From Actinobacteria bacterium 21-64-8 (GTDB lineage Bacteria; Actinomycetota; Acidimicrobiia; Acidimicrobiales; RAAP-2), in assembly GCA_002255315.1 (NCBI GenBank), contig NCBD01000001.1:1-30984 (forward strand): a DNA stretch of 30,984 bases. Direction: 5' to 3'. A program made the translations under genes and the position numbers. The notes beneath the pieces were generated by a model that was given only the letters and a program-made list of their open reading frames with translations, had not been told where the DNA came from and searched no databases. How positions within the stretch are numbered: position 1 is the first letter of the stretch; every line of letters begins with the position of its first letter. Of this stretch, positions 18,472 to 24,671 are shown piece by piece.

Positions 18472-18545
18472 GGGGGCGTAGCCCAATTGGCAGAGGCAGG
18501 GCGCTTAAACCGCCTCCAGTGAGGGTTCGAGTCCCTCCGCCCCTA
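18472..18545 (+). tRNA. tRNA with UAA (Leu) anticodon and short variable loop
   Basis: A 74-nt cloverleaf. The acceptor GGGGGCG pairs with CGCCCCT, closing with a G1-U72 wobble. U8 and A9 follow, then a D-stem reduced to GCC/GGC with A14, A15 and G18-G19. The anticodon stem is GGGCG/CGCCT with loop CTTAAAC, giving anticodon TAA at 18506-18508. The variable loop is only CCAGT, the T-stem is GAGGG/CCCTC with loop TTCGAGT, and the discriminator is A. CCA is not encoded. Bacterial leucine tRNAs normally have a long variable arm (class II); this one has 5 nt, and A15 with U48 would make a class-I Levitt pair. The 3-bp D-stem is Leu/Ser-like. Anticodon and A73 argue for leucine, but amino-acid identity should be held as tentative. 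Confidence 0.85.
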
Positions 18546-18573
18546 CTCGTCGTGAGTACGCGGCAATATTTAG

Positions 18574-18588
18574 TAGCGTTGTCCCGTG
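18574..18588 (+). promoter_or_regulatory. Putative -10 box of a leaderless transcript
   Basis: TAGCGT (18574-18579), the same hexamer as in the tRNA promoter, then TGTCCC with the GTG start at 18586 (6 nt between). No ribosome binding site and no clear -35 box. Confidence 0.4.
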
Positions 18589-19392
18589 GCTAAAAGCGCT
18601 TCGGGGAAATGGGTCAGTCGAGTCGGTGCGTCCGGCGGCGGTAAGTCGTACAAGAAGACGCGTCCGTCGAACTTCTACGGCGCGCTCGTGTTGATCATCG
18701 TGGCCGGACTGTTGCTCACGATTTACTCACGCTACGAATATCAGCACCCTTCAACGACGACCACCGCGCCCCAGATTGCGCCGGCGATTGGAACTACCTG
18801 GTACGCCGCACTTTCGATCGAGGCCTGTGGCCAAACGCTGCCCGATCTCTCGCCGGCCCTCAGCGGTAGGGGTGGCATGACCGTGCTCAGTTCGAACGTC
18901 ATCCGCGTGGCCCCAACATCGGCCGTCGACGCGGGCAACAACGCGACCCTCAAGCAGTTCGCCGCGGAGTACAACGGACTCGTGGCTACGTCGTCGCAGC
19001 TCGAAGTCCCCACGGCCACGGGCACGCTGAATCCAAAGACCGCCTTCAAGAACGGTCAAGCCTGTCCCTCTACGAGTCGCTACGCCGGAAAGAAGGGCAC
19101 CGTCGTCTACGCCTACTGGCGAACCTTTGGTCAAAAAAAGCCCACGCTCACCGCCGACCCGTCGACGATTAAGTTCTCCCAGTACCTTCGCGTGACGATG
19201 GCCTTCGAGCCCGCGGGCGTTGTTCCGACGCCGCCCGCCCAGCGCACGGTGAACGCCATGGTCGCCCTCGCCCAGACGACGACCTCCACCACGACGCCCG
19301 TGACGACCTCGAGCGTGCCGGCCACGTCAACGACGACCACGAGTACCCCCAAGTCCACGTCCAGTTCCACCACGACGACGACTAAGGGCTGA
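18586..19392 (+). CDS. Membrane-anchored protein with Thr/Ser-rich tail, unknown function
   Basis: I do not recognise a named family. The 268-residue product has a basic, Gly/Ser-rich cytoplasmic N-terminus (1-30), one membrane segment (about 31-48), an extracytoplasmic domain (about 65-215) with a likely disulfide pair (Cys81 and Cys160), and a C-terminal tail (about 228-268) made almost only of Thr, Ser, Pro and Lys. Such tails often span or decorate the cell wall and could be O-mannosylated in actinobacteria. A short linker of four Thr also follows the membrane segment. The gene is 3 nt upstream of a sugar-1-phosphate nucleotidyltransferase, so an envelope role is plausible but inferred. 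Confidence 0.85.
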   Translation: MAKSASGKWVSRVGASGGGKSYKKTRPSNFYGALVLIIVAGLLLTIYSRYEYQHPSTTTTAPQIAPAIGTTWYAALSIEACGQTLPDLSPALSGRGGMTVLSSNVIRVAPTSAVDAGNNATLKQFAAEYNGLVATSSQLEVPTATGTLNPKTAFKNGQACPSTSRYAGKKGTVVYAYWRTFGQKKPTLTADPSTIKFSQYLRVTMAFEPAGVVPTPPAQRTVNAMVALAQTTTSTTTPVTTSSVPATSTTTTSTPKSTSSSTTTTTKG

Positions 19393-19394
19393 AC

Positions 19395-20420
19395 TTGAAG
19401 TCGATCATTTTGGTCGGCGGTAAGGGGACGCGGCTTCGGCCGCTGACGTACGAAACACCGAAGCAAATGCTGCCCCTCGTTGGGGTGCCCATGATTGAGT
19501 CCGTGTTGGCGTCGTTGGCGAGCTACGGCGTCACTGACGCGGTGCTGTCACTGGGGTACCTCCCCGAACGCTTCACCGCGGCGTACCCCACCAACGTGAT
19601 CGGGGGCGTTCGAGTGACCTACGCGGTGGAACCTGCACCGCTCGACACCGCCGGCGCCATTCGATTCGCGGCGAGTACCGCCCGCCTCGACGAGACCTTC
19701 GTCGTCGTGAACGGTGACGTCCTCAGTGACCTTGATCTTTCGAAGCTGCTCGCTTTTCATCGCGAGCATCGCGCGCAGGCCACGATCGCCCTGACGCCCG
19801 TTGAGGACCCCTCGCGTTACGGCGTGGTCACGGTGAACGAGGAGGGGCGCGTCCTCGCGTTCGTCGAGAAGCCGCCCAAAGACGAGGCTCCGTCCAATCT
19901 CATCAACGCCGGCGTCTACCTCTTCGAGCCGAGCGTGGTGGCCCACATAGATCCCACGCGTCCAGTGAGCGTAGAGCGCGAGACCTTTCCCGAACTCGTT
20001 CGTCAGGGCACGCTGTTCGCCTTAGCCGACGAGGCGTACTGGCTCGACACGGGCACTCCCCAGACGTACTTACGCGCGAACGTTGACGTGCTGCGAGGCG
20101 CGAGGCCCGCGAGTCATTTCGCGGGTGTCGTTGATGGTGCCTGGCGTCACCCGAGCGCCACTATTGACCCCACCGCCAAAGTCACCAACAGCGTGGTCGA
20201 TCAAAACTGCGTCGTCGGGGCGCTCGTCGTGCTCGAAGACGCCGTCTTGCTGCCCGGGGCCGTCGTCCAAAGTGAGTGCGTGATTCGTTCCTCAATCATT
20301 GGGCCCGAGGCCGTTATTGGTTCGGGCTCGGTCCTTGGTCCCACGTGCGTGGTGGGGGCTAACGAGCACGTGGCCCCGGCGTCACAACTTTCGGGCGACG
20401 TACGACTCGGCGGCGTGTAG
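19395..20420 (+). CDS. Sugar-1-phosphate nucleotidyltransferase (mannose-1-phosphate guanylyltransferase-like)
   Basis: Makes a nucleotide sugar, likely GDP-mannose or a relative, for envelope glycans. 341 residues. The N-terminal nucleotidyltransferase domain has the signature LVGGKGTRLRPLTYETPKQM (6-25), VVNGDVLSDLD with the metal Asp near 108-113, GVVTV plus FVEKP near 145-162, and INAGVYLF near 170. From about 245 onward there are hexapeptide repeats of a left-handed beta-helix (ATIDPTAKV, VIRSSIIGPEAVIGSG and others), as in eukaryote-like GDP-mannose pyrophosphorylases. Start TTG 19395 has AAGGG about 6 nt upstream. The exact sugar and nucleotide cannot be assigned by eye. Confidence 0.9.
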   Translation: MKSIILVGGKGTRLRPLTYETPKQMLPLVGVPMIESVLASLASYGVTDAVLSLGYLPERFTAAYPTNVIGGVRVTYAVEPAPLDTAGAIRFAASTARLDETFVVVNGDVLSDLDLSKLLAFHREHRAQATIALTPVEDPSRYGVVTVNEEGRVLAFVEKPPKDEAPSNLINAGVYLFEPSVVAHIDPTRPVSVERETFPELVRQGTLFALADEAYWLDTGTPQTYLRANVDVLRGARPASHFAGVVDGAWRHPSATIDPTAKVTNSVVDQNCVVGALVVLEDAVLLPGAVVQSECVIRSSIIGPEAVIGSGSVLGPTCVVGANEHVAPASQLSGDVRLGGV

Positions 20421-20424
20421 GCCG

Positions 20425-21204
20425 GTGCCGGCCCCGAGTTTTCCCCAGCACCCGGGCAAACACGACCACGCTTCACTGCTTCGCCCTGACGCCGTGATCG
20501 CGCGTTTCCTCGACGACGACTCCCTCGTGCGTCCTGCGGCGATCATCATGGGTTACGCGGGAGTCCTGGTCCCTCTGCTCGAGGCACGAGGCTTCGCGCG
20601 ACACGTGGGCTACCCCTCGCCGTGGCGCGCCATGTGGTTGCGCGACGGCGACGATCGCGTCGGGGTGGTGGAGGGATTCGGCTTTGGCGCGCCCGGTGCG
20701 GCGATTGTGTTCGAAGAGCTCGTGGCCCTGGGCGCGACGAGATTTGTCAATCTCGGTTACGCGGGCGCGCTCGCCGATGACGTCACTTTTGGTGACCTCG
20801 TGCTGTGTACGAAGGCGCTGCGCGACGAGGGCGTCTCGCACCACTACGCGGCGCCCGCGCGCTACGCCGACGCGTCTTCGCGGTTGCGCGCCGCGCTCGC
20901 GAGCACCCTTCGTCGTCGCGACCACGCCTTCGTAGAAGGCGCCAACTGGACGATCGACGCGCTCTATCGAGAGACGCGCGAAGAGGCGGAGGCCTACCGT
21001 GACGAGGGCGTGCTCACGGTGGACATGGAGGCGTCGGCCCTGTTCGTGATCGCCCAGACGTACGGTGTGGAGGTCGCGGCACTCTTTGTCGTGAGCGATC
21101 ATTTGCTAGGCGCGGAGACCTGGAAGATAACGCACGACTGGTCACGAGTACACGAAGGGCTGGCCACGGCCCTCGACGTGGCGATCGAGACGTTGACGCG
21201 TTAG
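20425..21204 (+). CDS. Nucleoside phosphorylase family protein (PNP/UDP phosphorylase type I)
   Basis: 259 residues from GTG 20425, 4 nt after the previous stop. The NP-I fold is indicated by GFGFGAPGAAIVFEEL (about 82-97), the phosphate/ribose strand VNLGYAGAL (about 108-116), the ribose-binding TVDMEASALFVIAQ (about 193-206) and the base-binding Asp in LFVVSDHLLG (about 215-224). Expected to split a purine or pyrimidine nucleoside with phosphate for salvage; the base preference is not decidable by eye. Its role beside a sugar nucleotidyltransferase is unclear. Its stop interlocks with that of cofE on the other strand. Confidence 0.88.
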   Translation: MPAPSFPQHPGKHDHASLLRPDAVIARFLDDDSLVRPAAIIMGYAGVLVPLLEARGFARHVGYPSPWRAMWLRDGDDRVGVVEGFGFGAPGAAIVFEELVALGATRFVNLGYAGALADDVTFGDLVLCTKALRDEGVSHHYAAPARYADASSRLRAALASTLRRRDHAFVEGANWTIDALYRETREEAEAYRDEGVLTVDMEASALFVIAQTYGVEVAALFVVSDHLLGAETWKITHDWSRVHEGLATALDVAIETLTR

Positions 21205-21911
21205 CGAAAGAGGTCGTCGTGGCGCGCGCGCACGACGTCGCCGAGAATCGAACCCTGGCCAAAGAACGACGTGTCGAGTCCGCGCAGTATCGCAAAGGGC
21301 GTGGCGGCCGCTTTGTGCAAGACGAGATTCGCCGCGGCGGCGATTTCGTCGACGACGGCGACTTCGGTGGCTTCGAGGAGGCGCCCGTTGGCGTCGCGCG
21401 TGCCGCGAAGGTCGAGGATTGCCTGGATCCCCGCTGAGCCAATGGCCACGTCGGTGACGCCGTTACGCCACGCGCGCCCGAAGGTGTCGGTGATCACGAC
21501 GCCCACCTCGAGGTGGATCCGGCGCGCGAGCTCGGAGCGAAGTCGTCGCGCCGAGCGGTCGGGATCGGTCGGTAAGAGTACCGCCGTGCCGGGCGAGGTG
21601 TTGGAAAGATCGATACCGGCGTTGGCGTTGACGAAGCCGTGCGCCGTTTCGGTGATACGCAAACCCCCGCGTCGGCGCAGCACCCGCGTGGACTCGTCGT
21701 CGATAAGGCGCAACTTGGCTTGCTCGGTGCCGTCAAAGCGCACCACGCGCCCTTCGGATTTGGAAACGACTTTGGAAGTCACGACGACGACGTCGCCGTC
21801 GCCCAGAGTGCGATTCGCAGCAGCTAAGGCGTCGAGTAGCAACGAGACTAAATCGTCACCGGACTGCACTTCGCGCGCACAGCTGAGCGCGCTGACGACG
21901 AGGTCGTTCAT
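21201..21911 (-). CDS. cofE: Coenzyme F420-0:L-glutamate ligase
   Basis: Adds gamma-linked glutamates to F420-0 using GTP. The 236 residues fit stand-alone CofE; in mycobacterial FbiB this domain is fused to a nitroreductase-like domain, which is absent here. Visible signatures: GDGDVVVVTSKVVSKSEGR (about 38-56), the NANAGID stretch near 94-100, and GVVITDTFGRAWRNG near 138-152 followed by DVAIGSAG. It starts at ATG 21911 overlapping the cofD stop by 4 nt (ATGA), so the two are coupled. F420 is typical of actinobacteria and some archaea. Confidence 0.95.
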   Translation of the reverse strand: MNDLVVSALSCAREVQSGDDLVSLLLDALAAANRTLGDGDVVVVTSKVVSKSEGRVVRFDGTEQAKLRLIDDESTRVLRRRGGLRITETAHGFVNANAGIDLSNTSPGTAVLLPTDPDRSARRLRSELARRIHLEVGVVITDTFGRAWRNGVTDVAIGSAGIQAILDLRGTRDANGRLLEATEVAVVDEIAAAANLVLHKAAATPFAILRGLDTSFFGQGSILGDVVRARHDDLFR

Positions 21912-22822
21912 GAGAGGACGGCTCGGGCGAGTCGGTGCGCGTTCGCCGTTTCGTGCATCAAGGTCGTCGTGACGATGACGCGATGCCCGCGCTCGCGCAG
22001 CGTATCGGCGTGTTCGGCGTCGTGTTCATCGATAATCCACGTACCGACCATGTCGCCGTAAAAGTCAGCCACGCCGACGCACGAGACCGCGTAACCGAGT
22101 TCGCCGAGGAGTCGGTCGGCGGGACCCTTGACCGCGGCACCGGCGATGATGGGCGAGACCGCCACGACGTCGTCACGGCGGCCTCTCACCAGAGATCGCA
22201 CGTCGCCCACTTGCAAGATGGGGTCAATCGAGATCAGGGGATTCGAGGGCGCGATCACCACGCGCGCCGCCGTCGTGAGCGCGTCGCGCGCGCCCGCGCT
22301 CACGCGCGCACTGGCGGCGCCTTCTACTTTCACGCCGTGCACGACGACGTCGTGGCGGTGTCGCACGAAGTACTCTTGGAAGCTCAACGTGCCCAGTTCG
22401 GTATCGAACACGGTCGCGAGTGGGTCGTCGCTTACCGGTAAGAGCGCAACGTCGACGCCAAACTTGGCGCACAACTCGGCGGTGACGATGGTTTTGGTCG
22501 CGCCTTCGCCGAGGCGTTGGCTGCGGTAGAGGTGCGTGGCGAGGTCGCGGTCGCCTAGTCGAAACCAGGCTTCACCACCGAGCGCGTCGAGTTCGTCCAT
22601 GACGCGCCACGATTCATCCTTGAGTCCCCAGCCGAGGACGTCGTTGTGACGCCCCGACAAGGTGTAGGCGATGGTGTCGAGGTCGGGACAGATCGTTAGA
22701 CCGTGCAGTACGAGGTCGTCGCCGACGTTGACGACCGCGCGTAGCTCGCGCGGCTCGATGACGCCGCTGAGCGCTTGTAGGAGGCGCGCGGCGCCCACAC
22801 CACCGCTCAGTACACAGATCAC
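21908..22822 (-). CDS. cofD: 2-phospho-L-lactate (or phosphoenolpyruvate) transferase, F420 biosynthesis
   Basis: CofD/FbiA joins the activated three-carbon acid to the deazaflavin Fo. From GTG 22822 it is 304 residues. Motifs: the N-terminal LSGGVGAARLLQAL loop (5-18), VVNVGDDLVLHGLTICPDLDT (about 32-52), LGWGLKDESW, WFRLGDRDLATHL (about 87-99), the VAPSNPLISIDPIL-like segment IAPSNPLISIDPIL, and SPIIAGAAVKGPAD. The frame is open upstream to 23167, but that part is antisense to the serine hydrolase gene. The GTG is chosen because the family begins just there and TAGTCT sits 7 nt upstream. It is the first gene of the cofD-cofE pair. Confidence 0.95.
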   Translation of the reverse strand: MICVLSGGVGAARLLQALSGVIEPRELRAVVNVGDDLVLHGLTICPDLDTIAYTLSGRHNDVLGWGLKDESWRVMDELDALGGEAWFRLGDRDLATHLYRSQRLGEGATKTIVTAELCAKFGVDVALLPVSDDPLATVFDTELGTLSFQEYFVRHRHDVVVHGVKVEGAASARVSAGARDALTTAARVVIAPSNPLISIDPILQVGDVRSLVRGRRDDVVAVSPIIAGAAVKGPADRLLGELGYAVSCVGVADFYGDMVGTWIIDEHDAEHADTLRERGHRVIVTTTLMHETANAHRLARAVLS

Positions 22823-22835
22823 CTTCGAAAGACTA
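22820..22835 (-). promoter_or_regulatory. Putative -10 box of a leaderless cofD transcript
   Basis: On the minus strand TAGTCT (22835-22830) with 7 nt before GTG 22822. It lies back to back with the plus-strand box at 22847-22852, so the F420 genes and the serine hydrolase would share a 38-nt divergent promoter region. Confidence 0.4.
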
Positions 22836-22846
22836 GGGGCCGTCAC

Positions 22847-22863
22847 TATCATCGAGTGCTGTG
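22847..22863 (+). promoter_or_regulatory. Putative -10 box before serine hydrolase start
   Basis: TATCAT (22847-22852), a good -10 match, 8 nt before GTG 22861. No Shine-Dalgarno sequence can be seen. Confidence 0.4.
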
Positions 22864-23667
22864 TCCGGAGCCCTCTTAGATCAGTGGCCCGGAGCTGCGA
22901 GCTGCGTACTCCTTCGACTACGCGGGGGCGCGCTCGAGCGCGTCCACGAAGAGGGCGATCTTCACGCGGTTCGCCCGTGGGCGTCGGTGACCAAGATGAC
23001 CGTCGCGCTCGCGATGGGCGTTGAGGTGGATTGGGAGGCGCACCGTTACGACGAGCGCGTCGGCAACGACGGTACGACTCTCGCGCACCTCTTGTCGCAC
23101 TCGAGTGGCCTCGGACTCGAGGCGAGTGACCGGGTTCGCGCGCTGGGTGAACGGCGCGTCTATTCAAACGTCGGCATCGACCGCGCCGTTGAGGCGGTCG
23201 TGGGTGACGCCGACCCGTCGCGGTGGCTCGCCAGACGCGTCTTTGAACCGCTCGGCATGTCCAGCACCTCGTTGCGGGATCGACCTTCGTCGGGGGCGTG
23301 GGGTTCGACGAATGATCTCGCGACGTTAGCGGTGGCGTGGCTGCGCGGCGACGGCGTCAGTCTCGCGACGCGCGACCGCGCGATCACGCCCTACCTGCCC
23401 GCGTTGTCGGGGGTGGTCCCGGGCTGGGGTCGATTCACGCCCTGTTCGTGGGGGCTCGGGCCGGAGGTGCGAGGGAGTAAACAACACTGGATGGGCGACT
23501 GGCGGGCGACCAGTTTTGGCCACTTTGGTCAGAGCGGTGCACTGCTCTTGGCGAACGTCGACGAAGAAATCGCCGTCGTGGCGACGAGCGAGGTCGCCTT
23601 TGGCCCGTGGGCGGTCGCGCTGTGGCCATCGTGGACGACGCGAGTGCGCGAACTCGCGCTGGCGTGA
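22861..23667 (+). CDS. Beta-lactamase/DD-peptidase-fold serine hydrolase
   Basis: 268-residue class C-like serine hydrolase (family also called beta-lactamase-related or EstB-like). The three active-site motifs are present: SxxK as SVTK with Ser42 and Lys45, YxN as YSN with Tyr101 and Asn103, and the H-x-G motif as HFG (221-223). LLSHSSGLG (77-85) is the usual family segment after SxxK. There is no signal peptide, so it is probably cytoplasmic and more likely an esterase or peptidase than a resistance enzyme; at 268 residues it is shorter than most members (about 350-400). Its stop overlaps the next ATG by one base (TGATG), so it is coupled to the GT4-like protein. Confidence 0.9.
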   Translation: MSGALLDQWPGAASCVLLRLRGGALERVHEEGDLHAVRPWASVTKMTVALAMGVEVDWEAHRYDERVGNDGTTLAHLLSHSSGLGLEASDRVRALGERRVYSNVGIDRAVEAVVGDADPSRWLARRVFEPLGMSSTSLRDRPSSGAWGSTNDLATLAVAWLRGDGVSLATRDRAITPYLPALSGVVPGWGRFTPCSWGLGPEVRGSKQHWMGDWRATSFGHFGQSGALLLANVDEEIAVVATSEVAFGPWAVALWPSWTTRVRELALA

Positions 23668-24671
23668 TGAGCGACGTAGCGCTTCGCGTCGCGCTCGACC
23701 TTGACGGTTCACTCGAATCGCTCGGCAACTCGATGACCGACCTCGCCGAAGCGCTCGAAGCAACGGCGGATTGTTCACTCGTGCGTTTTCACTCCCTGAG
23801 TCGAAGTGACGAGCACTCCGCGCGGCTCTCTCTGCGGCCGTTGTGGTCGCCCCTGTGGCGTCGCGGTCGCGGCGCCGCCATTGACGCACTCCTACCCGAC
23901 GTGGACGTCGTGCACGTCGCCGGTCTCGCGACGCCACCAACTCGTCGAGTGCCGCTCATTATTTCGGTCGACGACCTTCGTCCACTGCGTGGTGAAACGC
24001 GCCGCTACCTACGGATCAGCCAGCTCCGTCGCGCCGTCGAAGGCGGGGCGACCTTGGTCGCCTCGACGCACCGCGCCCGTCACGAAGTCCAAGAGGTACT
24101 CGAGATTGACGCGAGTCGCGTCGCCGTCGTGCCACCGGCCGTGCCGCGCGTGCCTCCGGTCGACGCGGGGGCCGACCTCGTCGTGAACGTGACCGGACTC
24201 GTGGACCCACTGGTGGAGTTGCTGCCGAGTCTGGTGCGCTTCGTTCAGCCCAGGGGCGCGCGCGTGGTGGTCGTGGCGAGCGAAAAGTTGAATCAGCGCC
24301 TGAAATTGCTTCGACTTGACGTGGGGCTGCGGAGTCGGCGAGAGGCGCGTGAGGTCCTCGCGAACGCCCGAGTGGTTCTGCACATGTCCGACGGCGCTCG
24401 CTTTCCGTCCTTCGCAATTGCGGCGCTGTCGGCGGGCGTGCCCACGTTGGCGCGGGCGACGTCGATAAATCGCGAACTACTGAGTGGCGCCGCGGCGCTG
24501 TTTTCCAGCGACGACGACGTGCTCGCGACACTCGACGAGTTGTGGGATAACCCGGCGCGGCGTGCGGTCACGATTGCCGCGGGTCGCGATCGCGCGAGTG
24601 ATTTCGCGCCCGCGGTCGCGGCCCAATCGTACCTGGCCCTGTACCGAGACGTCTGCCGCCAACGGGCCTAG
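23667..24671 (+). CDS. GT4-like (GT-B fold) protein lacking the usual donor-binding residues
   Basis: 334 residues with the outline of a family 4 glycosyltransferase: an N-terminal Rossmann-like half (VDVVHVAG, LIISVDDLRPL, TLVASTHRARHEVQEVL, ASRVAVVPPAVPRV) and a C-terminal half (ARVVLHMSDG..., ALSAGVPTLA, AALFSSDDDVLATLDEL). The residues that normally hold the nucleotide sugar are replaced: the E-x7-E pair aligns with Ala244 and Ala252, and the Arg/Lys pair expected after the GT4 linker strand is missing in VNVTGLVDPLVELL. It may be a non-catalytic partner or have a changed donor. The start at ATG 23667 overlaps the upstream stop by one base. Its stop interlocks with the GH3 stop on the other strand. 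The fold assignment is moderately secure; the loss of activity is inference. Confidence 0.82.
   Translation: MSDVALRVALDLDGSLESLGNSMTDLAEALEATADCSLVRFHSLSRSDEHSARLSLRPLWSPLWRRGRGAAIDALLPDVDVVHVAGLATPPTRRVPLIISVDDLRPLRGETRRYLRISQLRRAVEGGATLVASTHRARHEVQEVLEIDASRVAVVPPAVPRVPPVDAGADLVVNVTGLVDPLVELLPSLVRFVQPRGARVVVVASEKLNQRLKLLRLDVGLRSRREAREVLANARVVLHMSDGARFPSFAIAALSAGVPTLARATSINRELLSGAAALFSSDDDVLATLDELWDNPARRAVTIAAGRDRASDFAPAVAAQSYLALYRDVCRQRA

Noticed and set aside
19275..19392. ACG/ACC-rich stretch as a possible DNA repeat array
   Set aside because: It encodes the in-frame Thr/Ser tail of the 18586 protein with varied codons and no fixed repeat unit, so it is compositional bias in protein rather than a DNA repeat.
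22823..23167. Upstream extension of the cofD frame
   Set aside because: Low-complexity Arg-rich sequence antisense to the serine hydrolase; the CofD fold begins at the GTG at 22822.
23667..24671. Pseudogene call for the GT4-like gene
   Set aside because: The frame is intact over 334 codons with normal codon use and a coupled start; only catalytic motifs are changed.
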